A stretch of DNA of 64,000 nucleotides from Salipiger mangrovisoli (GCF_015223355.1 NZ_JADFFK010000015.1:1-64000), one strand, 5' to 3'; positions 20,536 to 29,961 are shown, numbered from the stretch's first letter. Notes: generated by a model not told the origin, from the sequence alone. Numbers and translations are program-made.

Positions 20536-21492
20536 ATGGCCATCCCCTACGCGCCGATCTCGGCGCCCTCCCCTCTGAAGGGTCCACCGCACGACAACGC
20601 CCGCGGTTTCCTGTTCATGACACTCGGCTTCTGCTTCTTCGGCGTGACGGACATGCTGGCGAAGCTTTTGGCCGAGCACCTGCCGCTCATGCAGGTCGTC
20701 TGGTTCCGCCAGTCGGGGCTGTTCATCGGCGTGGTGACGCTGCTGGCGCTGCGCGGTAGCCACATTCTTCGCACCCCGCATCCGAGGCTTCAGGTGCTGC
20801 GCGGGATGATTGCGCTCGGCTCGGCTGCCTGTTTCATTATGGCGCTGCGCCACGTCGGACTGGCCGACGCCACGGCGGTGACCTTCACCGCACCCTTCCT
20901 GGTGACGATCTTCGGCGCGTTGCTGCTCAAGGAGCCGGTCGGGCCGCGCCGCTGGGCCGCGGTGATCACCGGCTTCGTCGGCATGCTTGTGGTGATCCGC
21001 CCCGGCATGGGCATCTTTCACCCGGCCATCGGCTTTGCCTTCATCTCGGCGGTCTGCTTTGCCGCACGGCAGCTTCTGTCGCGCTATCTCAGCGGTGCGG
21101 ACAGCATCGCCACCACGGTCACCTACACCTCGCTGACGTCTTTCCTGCTCTGCTCCGTGCCGCTGGCGGTGGTCTGGCAGACGCCGCAAAGCGGCTGGGT
21201 CCTGCTGCTCTGCCTGATGATCGCCGCCACCGCCGGGCTGGGCGAGTTGCTGATCATCCGCGGTCTGGACCTGGGCCAGGCGGTGGTCATGGCACCGGTT
21301 CAATACACGATGATCATCTGGAGCACGCTCTACGGCTTCCTCGTTTTCGCCGACCTGCCCGACTTCTGGACCTTCGTCGGCTGCGGCATCATCATCGCCT
21401 CGGGGCTCTACACGCTCTACCGCGAACGGGTGCTGGCCAAGCGCGCCCGACGCGCCGCCATCGAGATCGAGCACGGAACGGGCACGGTCTGA
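20536..21492 (+). CDS. EamA-family (DMT) transporter
   Basis: This 318-residue inner-membrane protein has about ten hydrophobic helices forming two EamA repeats (first from about residue 25, second from about 165). Typical EamA features are the LAKLLAEHLPLMQVVWFR start of repeat one and the FTAPFLVTIFGALLLKEPVG end. The substrate is unknown; relatives export amino acids or metabolites. The start at 20536 is chosen for a GAGAG sequence upstream and loss of similarity before it. The gene is divergent from groESL. Confidence 0.85.
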   Translation: MAIPYAPISAPSPLKGPPHDNARGFLFMTLGFCFFGVTDMLAKLLAEHLPLMQVVWFRQSGLFIGVVTLLALRGSHILRTPHPRLQVLRGMIALGSAACFIMALRHVGLADATAVTFTAPFLVTIFGALLLKEPVGPRRWAAVITGFVGMLVVIRPGMGIFHPAIGFAFISAVCFAARQLLSRYLSGADSIATTVTYTSLTSFLLCSVPLAVVWQTPQSGWVLLLCLMIAATAGLGELLIIRGLDLGQAVVMAPVQYTMIIWSTLYGFLVFADLPDFWTFVGCGIIIASGLYTLYRERVLAKRARRAAIEIEHGTGTV

Positions 21493-21501
21493 CGCCCCCC
21501 C

Positions 21502-22179
21502 TCACTCGGCCGGTTCGTCCTCCCAGCTGCCGGCCCAATGCGTCAGCCCTTCGTGCCCGGCCGCGGTCAGCGCGTAGACACCCGTCCGCACGCGGGTGAA
21601 CCAGCCGTAGTGGTTGTCCGCCATCAGCCGTGTCGCGACCTTTACCCCGGTCGCCGCGGCAACCTCACGTCCGCGGCTCTCCCCCGCATCCACAAGGTAG
21701 GCGGCGCAGCGCAGCGCATCCTGCCGGTAACCGGTGACAAGGCCGTGCCGGGTCGCACCACCCTCGTTGGGATCGCCGGTGATCCGCCGGAACTCGCGCA
21801 GGAGCTTCGCTTGCCCTGCCTTGGCCTTGCGCGGTGCATAGGGGCCAGGATCGCAATGCACTTCGGCGCGCCCGTCCTTGACCGTGATGAACCCCAGTCC
21901 CAGCCGCCGGCACATGGCGAGATTGTCCTTCAGCGCGCGCCGCGCGCTGCGCCCGCCGGGCTTCGGCACCGCGATATAGACAAGATCCGAGAGCCGCAGC
22001 CGCGCCAGCGCCTGATGAAACAGGGCCAGCGAGATTTTCAGCTTCAGCTCGACGATCACTGGCTCTTCCGCGCCGCGCACCGCCACGAGATCGGCCGCGC
22101 CCACCTCGCCCTTCACCTCGTAGCCCTGCGCCTGCAAAAGCGCCTTCACCGGCGCATAGAGTTCACTTTCCCGCAACAT
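21502..22179 (-). CDS. DUF2161 protein, PD-(D/E)XK nuclease-like fold
   Basis: The 225-residue protein shows a PD-(D/E)XK-like core: D30 in GAADLVAVRG and E44-L-K46 in VIVELKL, as in DUF2161. The C-terminal third (from about 150) looks like a winged-helix-type domain. The true function is unknown. Start candidates are ATG at 22179 (MLRESELY) and ATG at 22191; neither has a strong ribosome site. Its 3' end is convergent with the EamA gene with a 9-bp gap. Confidence 0.7.
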   Translation of the reverse strand: MLRESELYAPVKALLQAQGYEVKGEVGAADLVAVRGAEEPVIVELKLKISLALFHQALARLRLSDLVYIAVPKPGGRSARRALKDNLAMCRRLGLGFITVKDGRAEVHCDPGPYAPRKAKAGQAKLLREFRRITGDPNEGGATRHGLVTGYRQDALRCAAYLVDAGESRGREVAAATGVKVATRLMADNHYGWFTRVRTGVYALTAAGHEGLTHWAGSWEDEPAE

Positions 22180-22264
22180 GGCCGCCACCATTGCGCCGCT
22201 TCTTGCCGCTGGCAAGCGGCTGGCCTAGCCTGCGCCGAATTTCCCTCTCCAGCTGGTTGCCTGC

Positions 22265-23254
22265 ATGTTCCGCCCGTTCCTCGTCTCGCTTCTCCTGCTC
22301 CTGCCCGCTGCGCTGCACGCCGCCTGCGAGGGCAGCGACCTGCGCCTGTCGCTCACCCCCGAGGAACAGGTCGAGCGCGACCGGATGCTGGCCGCGATCC
22401 CCTATCCCGTAGGCAACCACTGGCGCGCCGAGCGCGGCGGGAAGGTGATCCATCTGATCGGCACCATGCACCTCGGCGACGCCAGGCTCGATGGGCCGGT
22501 GGCCCGGCTGACGCCGCTGGTCGAGAACGCCGGACTGTTGATGCTGGAGATGACCCGCACCGAGGAGGCGGACCTTCAGAAGGCACTGGCCGCCGACCCG
22601 ACGATGCTGACCCTCAGTGGTCCGACCCTACCCGAGATGCTGCCCGAGGAGGCTTGGCAGGCGCTGGCGACCGCCGCCAAGGACCGCGGCATCCCGGCCT
22701 TCATGGCTGCCAAGTTCCAACCCTGGTACCTGTCGATGATGCTGGCCACCCCGCCCTGCGCAATGACCCAGCTTCAAGGCAAGACCGGGCTCGACATGAA
22801 GCTGCAGGAGGCAGCCCGCGCCGCCGGCGTGCCGACCCGCGCGCTCGAGCCCTTCGACACCGTGTTCCGCCTGTTCAACGCCGAGCCGATCGAGGATCAG
22901 CTCGAGATGCTGCGCACCGGGGCGCTCGACACGCAAACCGCCGAGGACCAGTTTGCCACGCTTTTCGACGCCTATTTCGACGAGGCCCATGCCGACACCT
23001 GGGTGATCTCGCGGCTGATCGCCCGCCGCGCCCTGCCCGAGGCCCCGCAAGAGGTCGATGCGATGATGGAGGCGACCGAGTCCCAGCTGCTGACCGCGCG
23101 CAACCGCAGCTGGATCCCGGTTCTGCTTGCGGCCTCGGCCGAGACCGAAGGTCCGGTGGTCGCGGCCTTCGGCGCCGCCCATCTGAGCGGCGCGACCGGC
23201 ATTCTGAACCTGCTCGCGGACGAAGGCTTCGCCCTCACCCGCGAGACTTTCTGA
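22265..23254 (+). CDS. TraB/GumN family protein, exported
   Basis: The 329-residue product has a hydrophobic N-terminal signal (1–19, PAALHA). It carries the TraB/GumN pattern: GNHWRAERGGKVIHLIGTMH with the Thr-Met-His motif, LEMTRTEE, and a late GAAHLSGATGILNLL segment. This family resembles Tiki-type metalloproteases with GTMH and GAAH metal-ligand motifs, so a periplasmic metallopeptidase is possible but not shown. It ends 7 bp from the convergent M3 peptidase gene. Confidence 0.82.
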   Translation: MFRPFLVSLLLLLPAALHAACEGSDLRLSLTPEEQVERDRMLAAIPYPVGNHWRAERGGKVIHLIGTMHLGDARLDGPVARLTPLVENAGLLMLEMTRTEEADLQKALAADPTMLTLSGPTLPEMLPEEAWQALATAAKDRGIPAFMAAKFQPWYLSMMLATPPCAMTQLQGKTGLDMKLQEAARAAGVPTRALEPFDTVFRLFNAEPIEDQLEMLRTGALDTQTAEDQFATLFDAYFDEAHADTWVISRLIARRALPEAPQEVDAMMEATESQLLTARNRSWIPVLLAASAETEGPVVAAFGAAHLSGATGILNLLADEGFALTRETF

Positions 23255-23261
23255 ACGCCCC

Positions 23262-25283
23262 TCAGGCCGCCAGGCCGCGGCCGCGGAGCAGCGCCTCGAC
23301 GCCCGGCATGCGGCCGCGGAAGGCGGTGTAGAGCGCCTCGGCCTCGACCGAGCCGCCCTTCGACAGGATGAACTGCTCGAGCTTCGAGGCCACCGCCGGG
23401 TCAAAGGCGCCACCGGCTTCCTCGAAGGCGGCGAAGGCGTCGGCATCCATCACCTCGGACCACATGTAGCTGTAATAGCCCGAGGAATAGCCGTCGCCTG
23501 CGAACACATGGGCAAAGTGCGGCGTCGCATGGCGCATGGCGATCGCCGACGGCATCCCGATATCCTCCAGCACCTCGGCCTGTTTCGCCATGGGATCGTC
23601 GCTCGACACGCCGCTGTGGAACTCGAGGTCGACCAGGGCCGAGGCGACGTATTCCACCGTCTGGAACCCCATGTCGAAACTCGCAGCCGCCAGCACCTTG
23701 CCGAGCAGGTCCTCAGGCATCGCCTCGCCGGTCTCGGCGTGGGTGGCGAACTCGGCCAGCACCTCGGGCACCTCCAGCCAATGCTCGTAGAGCTGGCTTG
23801 GCAGTTCCACGAAGTCGCGCGCCACAGAGGTGCCCGAAACCGATCCGAACTCGACATCCGAGAGCATCTGGTGCAGCGCATGGCCGAACTCGTGGAACAG
23901 CGTGCGCGCATCGTCGTAGGACAGCAGCGCCGGTTTGCCCTTGGGCGGCTTGGCGAAGTTGCAGACGTTGATGACGATCGGAGCCTTCCGGACCGGTCGC
24001 TTGGCCTGGCTCTGCATCGCCGAGCACCAGGCTCCCGAGCGCTTCGAGGCGCGCGCGAAATAGTCGCCGATGAAGACCGCCACGTGCCGGCCGCCCCGCG
24101 TCACCTCCCAGGCCCGGCAGTCGGGATGGTAAAGCGGCGCATCCAACTCGCGGAATTCCAGTCCGAACAGGCGATTGGAACAGGTGAAGGCCGCCTCGAT
24201 CATCCGCTCGAGCTGCAGGTAGGGTTTCAGTTCGGCCTCATCGAGGTCGTGTTGTGCGCGGCGCCGTTTCTCGGCGTAGTAGCGCCAGTCCCAGGCGCGG
24301 AAATCATCGTTGATCCCGTCCTCGCGCAACATCTGCTCCATCTGCGCCTGGTCGGCCAAGGCCGCGGCGCGCGCGGGGGTCCAGACCTGCATGAGCAGCT
24401 CGCGCACCCGATCGGGACTGCCCGCCATCTCGGTCTCGAGCTTGTAGGTCGCGAAGTCCGGGTAGCCGAGCAGCGCCGCGCGCTCCTCGCGCAGGCCGAG
24501 GATCTCGCCCGCGATGCCGCGGTTGTCGGTCTCGCCGCCATTCTCGCCACGCGCGGTCCACGCCTGCCAGGCCCTTTGCCGCAGGTCGCGCCGGCGCGAG
24601 AACTGCAGGAAGGGCACGATCAGCGAGCGCGACAGGGTGACCACCGGCCCCGCCTGCCCCAGCGCTTCGCCCGAGGAGCGCGCCGCGTCCACGACGAACT
24701 CCGGCAACCCCTCGAGGTCCGCCTCCGCAAGCGGCATGAACCAATCGGCCTCGTCCTTCAGCAGGTTCTGGGTGAACTGCGTGCCGAGCACCGCAAGGCG
24801 CGACTTCACCTCCTTCATGCGTTCGGCCTCCTCACCCGTCAGCGCGGCCCCTGCGCGGACGAAGCCGCGGTGGGTCAACATGAGCACGCGGGCCTCTTCC
24901 TCCGAGAGCGCCAGTGTCTCGCGCCGCTGCCAAAGGTCCTGCACCCGGCCGAAGAGCCGCTCGTTCGAGTAGATCGCCGAACTGTGCGCAGCGAGCCTTG
25001 GCGAGAATTCGCGCTGAAGCGCCTGTCGCGCCTCGTTGCTGTCCGCGCCGGCAATCGAGAAGAACACCGACAGCACCTTGTCCAGCGCCCCGCCCGCGCC
25101 CTCCATCGCCTCGATCGTGTTGCAGAAGCTCGGCGCCTCGGGATTGTCGGCGATCGCTCCGATTTCTGCCAGGTGCGCCGCCAGCGCCTGCTCGAAGGCC
25201 GGGGCGAAGTCATCGTCGGAAATGCGGTCGAACGGGGCGAGGCCGAAGGGGGTGTCCCAATCGGCGAGCAGCGGGTTGGTCAT
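23262..25283 (-). CDS. M3-family zinc oligopeptidase (OpdA/Dcp type)
   Basis: The 673-residue cytosolic metallopeptidase has the M3 zinc motif H464-EFG-H468, with a downstream FVELPSQLYEHWL segment supplying the third ligand. N-terminal LADWDTPFGLAPFDRI and late GYSSGYYSYMWSEVMDADAF are characteristic. The family degrades short peptides released by other proteases or from signal peptides. No signal peptide is visible. AAGGAG precedes the ATG at 25283. Confidence 0.94.
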   Translation of the reverse strand: MTNPLLADWDTPFGLAPFDRISDDDFAPAFEQALAAHLAEIGAIADNPEAPSFCNTIEAMEGAGGALDKVLSVFFSIAGADSNEARQALQREFSPRLAAHSSAIYSNERLFGRVQDLWQRRETLALSEEEARVLMLTHRGFVRAGAALTGEEAERMKEVKSRLAVLGTQFTQNLLKDEADWFMPLAEADLEGLPEFVVDAARSSGEALGQAGPVVTLSRSLIVPFLQFSRRRDLRQRAWQAWTARGENGGETDNRGIAGEILGLREERAALLGYPDFATYKLETEMAGSPDRVRELLMQVWTPARAAALADQAQMEQMLREDGINDDFRAWDWRYYAEKRRRAQHDLDEAELKPYLQLERMIEAAFTCSNRLFGLEFRELDAPLYHPDCRAWEVTRGGRHVAVFIGDYFARASKRSGAWCSAMQSQAKRPVRKAPIVINVCNFAKPPKGKPALLSYDDARTLFHEFGHALHQMLSDVEFGSVSGTSVARDFVELPSQLYEHWLEVPEVLAEFATHAETGEAMPEDLLGKVLAAASFDMGFQTVEYVASALVDLEFHSGVSSDDPMAKQAEVLEDIGMPSAIAMRHATPHFAHVFAGDGYSSGYYSYMWSEVMDADAFAAFEEAGGAFDPAVASKLEQFILSKGGSVEAEALYTAFRGRMPGVEALLRGRGLAA

Positions 25284-25403
25284 GGGCGGTCTCCTTTTGC
25301 AGGCAACCTAGGTCGCCCCCGCGGCCCCCGCAATCCCGCAATCCCGCCCGACTGCCTTCTTCTGACGCCAGCCCCGGACGCGCCGCGCCCGGCGCTTCTT
25401 CTA

Positions 25404-25427
25404 GGCAAAAATATCCCCGCCGGAGGC
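25404..25427 (-). repeat. GCCTCCGGCGGGGATATTTTTGCC-type intergenic motif
   Basis: On the minus strand the motif reads GCCTCCGGCGGGGATATTT followed by TTGCC, just after the stop of the downstream-reading permease gene. I recall this GC-block plus ATATTTTT pattern recurring in Rhodobacteraceae intergenic regions. The GC block could form a short stem before the T-run, so it may be a terminator. Family status rests on memory rather than a search. Confidence 0.45.
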
Positions 25428-25453
25428 TCCCGCCGCCACCACGCGCGCCGCCC

Positions 25454-26239
25454 TCAGGGCCTGTCGCGCAGCCGCGCCTCGAGCCGCCGCAGGAGCAGCG
25501 ACAGGGTGATGGTCATCGTCAGGTAGATCAGCGCCACCACGTTGTACGTCTCGAAGTAGCGGAAATTGCCCGCCGCGGTGACCTTGCCAAGCTGCGTCAC
25601 GTCGAGCACCCCCAGCACCGACACCAGCGAGCTGTCCTTGACCATGGCGACAAAATCATTGCCGAGCGGCGGCAGGATGGTGCGGATCGCCTGCGGCAGC
25701 ACGACCAGCCGGAACACCTGGACGCGGCTCAGTCCAAGCGCCTCGGCGGCCTCGATCTGTCCCTCGTCGACCGACAGGATCCCGGCACGGAAGACCTCGG
25801 CGATGAAGGCCGAATAGCCAAAGGTGAGCGCCAGGATCGCGCGCCAGAGCAGCGAGAAGTCCCGCACCCGCATCGGCTCGACCCCAAGATGTCCGGCGAG
25901 CCAGTTCCAGCCCGCCACCAGACCCGGTGCCAGCACGAAGGCGACATAGAGCAGCAGCACGAGGATCGGAATGCCGCGCAGGATCTCGGTGTAGAAGCGC
26001 GCGATCTGCCGCAGCACCAGACTGCGCGACAGCGACATCAGCGCCACGCCCATGCCGATCAGCGACGCCAGCGCGAAGCCCACCAGCGTGACGAAGACGG
26101 TGATCTGCACCCCCTTCAGCAGCGTGCGCAGGACCTGCGACTGCACCTCGTCGGTCAGCACCGCGCCGTAGGCCAAGAGGCCGAGCGCCCCGGTGGCGAC
26201 CAGCCACCAGGGGAAATCTTTCTTGGGCTGCGGTTTCAT
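25454..26239 (-). CDS. Amino-acid ABC transporter permease (HisMQ/GlnP type)
   Basis: The 261-residue inner-membrane permease has about five to six helices and the EAA loop GQIEAAEALGLSRVQVFRLVVLP (about 165–187), which docks the ATPase. LRGIPILVLLLYVAF and PLGNDFVAMVKDSSLVSVLG are typical of polar amino-acid permeases. It lies 16 bp after the binding-protein gene. No ATP-binding gene or second permease follows; it may form homodimers or use an ATPase encoded elsewhere. Confidence 0.92.
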   Translation of the reverse strand: MKPQPKKDFPWWLVATGALGLLAYGAVLTDEVQSQVLRTLLKGVQITVFVTLVGFALASLIGMGVALMSLSRSLVLRQIARFYTEILRGIPILVLLLYVAFVLAPGLVAGWNWLAGHLGVEPMRVRDFSLLWRAILALTFGYSAFIAEVFRAGILSVDEGQIEAAEALGLSRVQVFRLVVLPQAIRTILPPLGNDFVAMVKDSSLVSVLGVLDVTQLGKVTAAGNFRYFETYNVVALIYLTMTITLSLLLRRLEARLRDRP

Positions 26240-26255
26240 GCGCGGCGTGCGGAGC

Positions 26256-27062
26256 TCATTCGCCCATCTTGTAGTCGAGGAACCATGTCTTGTTCAGCGC
26301 CTCAAGCGTGCCGTCGGCGGACATGGCCTCGATGGCCGCGTTGATCGGCGCCACCAGATCCGAGCCCTTGGGGAAGATGAAGCCGAAGTCTTCCGAACCC
26401 AGCTTCTCGCCGACGATCTTCAGCGCGCCTTCCGAGGAGGCCACGTAGCCCTCGCCCGCGGTGCCGTCGGTCAGCACAAGGTCCACATCGCCCGAGCGCA
26501 ACGCCTGCACGCTGGCGCCGAAGGTCTCGAAAAGGGTGATGCGCGGGGTCTGCTCATTGCCGTCGAGCACGTCGTAGACGCCGACGTAGAAAGGCGTGGT
26601 GCCGGGCTGGGCGCCCATCAGCAGGTCCTCATTGGCGGCGAAGGACGCGGCATCGTCGAAGCGCTCCTCGTCGCCGCGCACCAGCATGACCATTTCCGAG
26701 CGCATGTAGGGCTCGGAGAAATCGACTATCTCGGCGCGGTCCTCGCGGATGGTGATGCCGGTCATGCCGATGTCGAACTGCCCCTCGCTGACCGCCGGGA
26801 TCATCGCGTCCCAGGAGATGGTCTCGTAGGAGACAGCCATGTTCAGGCGCTTCGCGATCTCGGCCATGGCGTCATATTCCCAGCCGATGGCCGTGCCGCT
26901 GGCCGGGTCGACGAATTGCAGCGGCGGATAGGCATTCTCGGTGACGACCACCACCTCGCGCCCCTGCAGGTCGGGCAGATCCTGCGCCAGGAGCGGCGTG
27001 GCGGCGAGCAGCAGGGCCGCGGCCGCCGGGGCGGCAGCCGCAAGGACTGGGGTCTTGAACAT
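26256..27062 (-). CDS. Amino-acid ABC transporter substrate-binding protein (family 3)
   Basis: The 268-residue periplasmic protein has a signal peptide (1–26, ending PLLAQ). It shows family 3 features: VVTENAYPPLQFVDPASG, the GWEYDAM segment, and FDIGMTGITIREDRAEIVDFSEPY. These match binding proteins for polar amino acids; the exact ligand is not determinable. GAGAGG precedes ATG at 27062. It is first in a two-gene unit with the downstream permease. Confidence 0.92.
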   Translation of the reverse strand: MFKTPVLAAAAPAAAALLLAATPLLAQDLPDLQGREVVVVTENAYPPLQFVDPASGTAIGWEYDAMAEIAKRLNMAVSYETISWDAMIPAVSEGQFDIGMTGITIREDRAEIVDFSEPYMRSEMVMLVRGDEERFDDAASFAANEDLLMGAQPGTTPFYVGVYDVLDGNEQTPRITLFETFGASVQALRSGDVDLVLTDGTAGEGYVASSEGALKIVGEKLGSEDFGFIFPKGSDLVAPINAAIEAMSADGTLEALNKTWFLDYKMGE

Positions 27063-27151
27063 CGGGAAAACCTCTCAGGGAATTTGGTGTGGCGCCAGTA
27101 TGGCGAGCGACCCTCGCTTGGCAAGATGGCGCCGTCGCCCGCGCCGCCGGG

Positions 27152-28207
27152 TCAGGCGGCGGTGCCGCAGGTCGGGCAGTCGGCGCGCCGCTTGAGGGTG
27201 ATCTTGCGGGTCTCGCCCCAGAGCGCGTCGTAGATCAGCATCTCGCCGACGAGCGGTTGTCCCGCCCCGGCAATGACCTTGATCGCCTCGACCGCCATCA
27301 TCGCGCCAACGACGCCCGGCAAGGGTCCCAACACCCCGGCCTGCGCGCAGGAGGGCGCGAGCCCCGGCGCCGCTGCGACCGGAAAGACGCATTGGTAGCA
27401 GGGCGCGCCGCGGGCGGGGTCGAAGACGGAAAGCTGCCCTTCCCACTGGCTGAGCGCGCCCGAGACCAGCGGCTTGCCCTGCGCTACCGCGACGCGGTTG
27501 ACGAGGTAGCGGGTGTCGGTGTCGTCGGTGCCGTCGAGGATCAGGTCGTACTCGGCGACCAGCGCCTCGGCGATCTCCGGCGCCATGCGGCGGTGGTAGG
27601 GCTTCACCGTGACATAGGGGTTCTGCGCCTCCATGGCGGCCTGCGCCGAGAAGACCTTGGGCATGCCGATGCGCGCGTCTGTGTGGATCACCTGACGCTG
27701 CAGGTTGGCGTTCTCCACCACGTCGTCGTCGATCACCCCGATGGTGCCCACACCCGCCGCCGCGAGATATTGCAGCGCCGGCGCGCCAAGCCCCCCCGCG
27801 CCGATCACCAGCACCTTCGCATTGCGCAGCTTCTTCTGCCCCGGCCCGCCCAGCTCGCGCAGGACGATGTGGCGGGCGTAGCGCTCGAGCTCGCTGTCCG
27901 ACATGCGGTCGGGCCTCGCGGGCAGCTCGGCGCCCCGCGCCGCCTCGCCCGCCTGCGCCCGCGCCTTCACCCGACGCAGCACCAGCGCATAGGCCAAACC
28001 CAGCCCGACGAAGCCGCCCAGGATCAGCCAGAGCGCCGGGCTTCCGCCGGTCAGCTCGCGCAATCCGTGGCCCTCCGGAAGGGCCACCTGGATCATCAGC
28101 ACGATCACGTAGAGAAGCCCCAGCATGTAGAGCCGCGCCACCTTCGAGGCTCCGAGCAGATGCCCCAGCCCCCAGATCGCCGCGCCGAGACCCAGCACCA
28201 GCAGCAT
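27152..28207 (-). CDS. moeB: MoeB/ThiF-type adenylyltransferase with N-terminal membrane segment
   Basis: The 351-residue protein has an N-terminal hydrophobic region of about three helices (1–20, 24–44, 58–79) and then a full E1-like domain from about 102. It shows the nucleotide loop VIGAGGLGAPALQYLAAAG (134–152), an Asp in DGTDDTDTRYLVN, zinc-binding C270-YQ-C273 and C344-PT-C347, and Cys287 before GVLGPL. Such enzymes activate MoaD or ThiS C-termini with ATP for molybdopterin or thiamine synthesis. Rhodanese domains are absent. Its ATG overlaps the dut stop (TGATG), so it is translationally coupled to dut. The membrane anchor is unusual against E. coli MoeB. Confidence 0.88.
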   Translation of the reverse strand: MLLVLGLGAAIWGLGHLLGASKVARLYMLGLLYVIVLMIQVALPEGHGLRELTGGSPALWLILGGFVGLGLAYALVLRRVKARAQAGEAARGAELPARPDRMSDSELERYARHIVLRELGGPGQKKLRNAKVLVIGAGGLGAPALQYLAAAGVGTIGVIDDDVVENANLQRQVIHTDARIGMPKVFSAQAAMEAQNPYVTVKPYHRRMAPEIAEALVAEYDLILDGTDDTDTRYLVNRVAVAQGKPLVSGALSQWEGQLSVFDPARGAPCYQCVFPVAAAPGLAPSCAQAGVLGPLPGVVGAMMAVEAIKVIAGAGQPLVGEMLIYDALWGETRKITLKRRADCPTCGTAA

Positions 28208-28662
28208 CAGCGCGTGCCCGTGGAACCGAAACCGCCTTCGCCGCGCAGCGTCTCGGGAAGGCTCTCCACCAGCTCGAAGGCGCTCTGCACCACGGGCGCG
28301 ACGATCATCTGCGCGATGCGCTCGCCATGCGCGACGGTGAAGCTCTCCTGCCCGGCGTTCATCACGATCACCCCAAGCGGGCCGCGGTAGTCGCTGTCGA
28401 TGGTCCCCGGCGTGTTGGGCAGGGTGATGCCGTGCTTCAGCGCCAACCCCGAGCGCGGACGGATCTGCACCTCGTATCCCTCGGGGATCGCCATGCGCAG
28501 CCCGGTCGGAATGAGCGCCCGCGCGCCCGGTGCCAGCACGACCGAACCGCGGTCGGGGAAGTTCGCCCGCAGGTCGGCCCCCGCCGCCCCGGCGCTCGCA
28601 TAGTGCGGCAGCCCCAGGTCCCGGTCCGCGCCCTCGTCCCACATTATCGCCACAGCAACCAC
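28207..28662 (-). CDS. dut: dUTP diphosphatase
   Basis: This 151-residue trimeric enzyme hydrolyses dUTP to dUMP, keeping uracil out of DNA. All five motifs are visible: [47 protein letters not shown] and the C-terminal [10 protein letters not shown]. The start is GTG at 28662, six bases after AGGA. It follows coaBC, an order shared with E. coli dfp–dut, and its stop overlaps the moeB start. Confidence 0.96.
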   Translation of the reverse strand: MVAVAIMWDEGADRDLGLPHYASAGAAGADLRANFPDRGSVVLAPGARALIPTGLRMAIPEGYEVQIRPRSGLALKHGITLPNTPGTIDSDYRGPLGVIVMNAGQESFTVAHGERIAQMIVAPVVQSAFELVESLPETLRGEGGFGSTGTR

Positions 28663-28764
28663 GGCTCGTCCTTTCCTTGTTCCCGTGCAGCCCGCTCTCG
28701 GGGTCGCACCTTCATTGTTCCAAAAATACGCAAATCCGCCGCTCGCAAACCCGCGCCGCGCGGA

Positions 28765-29961
28765 TCAGTCCCCGAGCGCCGCCGCGATCCGCGCCGCCAG
28801 CCGCGCCGCAACCGCCCGCTTGCCCATGCGCGGCCAGTCCTCGTTGCCCTCGCCGGAGATCAGCACCACCGCGTTCTCGCTGCCGCCCATGATGCCGGTC
28901 GCGGGCGAGACGTCATTGGCGACGATCCAGTCGCAGCCTTTGCGCGCCCGCTTGGCGGTGGCATTGGCCACCACGTCGTCGGTCTCGGCGGCGAAGCCCA
29001 CCACCAGTCCCGGACGCCCCTCGGTCATCTGCGCGACCTCGGCAAGGATGTCGGGGTTCTCGGCAAATTCCAGCACCGGCAGCTTGCCTGCCTGCTTCTT
29101 GATCTTCGAGCCATTTTCCGACGCCAAGCGCCAGTCGGCCACGGCAGCGGCAAAGACCGCCGCCGCGACAGGCAGCGCGGCCAGCACCGCGGCGCGCATC
29201 TCGCGCGCGGTCTCGACCTCGATCACCTCGACACCGGTGGGGCGCGGCGCATCGGCGGGGCCGGTGACGAACACCACCTCGGCCCCGAGATCGCGCAGCG
29301 CCTCGGCGATCGCCGTGCCCTGCGCCCCCGAGGACCGGTTGGCGATGTAGCGCACCGGATCGATCGGCTCGTGCGTCGGGCCCGAGGTCACAAGCACCCG
29401 GCGCCCCTTGAGCGGCCCCTCCGCCAGCGCGGCCTCGATGGCGGCGAGAATCTCCAGCGGCTCCGCCAGCCGACCCGGCCCGAACTCGCCACAGGCCATA
29501 TCGCCGTCGTTGGGACCGACCACGCGCACGCCGTCGCCGTGCAGCGTCCCGAGATTCCGCTGCGTGGCGGGATGCTGCCACATGCGCACGTTCATCGCTG
29601 GGGCGATCAGCACCGGCGTGTCGGTGGCCAAGAGGAGCGTCGAGGCGAGGTCCCCCGCAAACCCCTGTGCCATCTTCGCCATCAGATCCGCCGTCGCCGG
29701 CGAGACCACCACCAGATCGGCGACCCGACTGAGCTGGATGTGCCCCATCTCGGCCTCCTTGGTCAGATCGAAAAGGTCACGGTGGACCTCCTCGCCGGCC
29801 AGCGCCGAGACAGAGAGCGGTGTGACGAACTCCTCCGCCGCGCGGGTCATCACCGGGGTCACCGCGGCACCGCGCTCGCGCAGACGCCGGATGAGTTCCA
29901 GCGACTTGTAGGCCGCAATGCCGCCGCCGATGATCAGAAGTATCCGCTTGCCGGAAAGCAT
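28765..29961 (-). CDS. coaBC: Phosphopantothenoylcysteine synthetase/decarboxylase
   Basis: This 398-residue bifunctional coenzyme A enzyme couples cysteine to 4'-phosphopantothenate and then decarboxylates the product. The N-terminal flavin CoaC domain shows IGGGIAAYKSLELIR, active-site His in GHIQLSR and the APAMNVRMW loop. The C-terminal CoaB domain shows TSGPTHEPIDPVRYIANRSSG, AAVADWR and the KIKK segment. The start at 29961 begins MLSGKRILL. It precedes dut by about 100 bp. Confidence 0.96.
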   Translation of the reverse strand: MLSGKRILLIIGGGIAAYKSLELIRRLRERGAAVTPVMTRAAEEFVTPLSVSALAGEEVHRDLFDLTKEAEMGHIQLSRVADLVVVSPATADLMAKMAQGFAGDLASTLLLATDTPVLIAPAMNVRMWQHPATQRNLGTLHGDGVRVVGPNDGDMACGEFGPGRLAEPLEILAAIEAALAEGPLKGRRVLVTSGPTHEPIDPVRYIANRSSGAQGTAIAEALRDLGAEVVFVTGPADAPRPTGVEVIEVETAREMRAAVLAALPVAAAVFAAAVADWRLASENGSKIKKQAGKLPVLEFAENPDILAEVAQMTEGRPGLVVGFAAETDDVVANATAKRARKGCDWIVANDVSPATGIMGGSENAVVLISGEGNEDWPRMGKRAVAARLAARIAAALGD

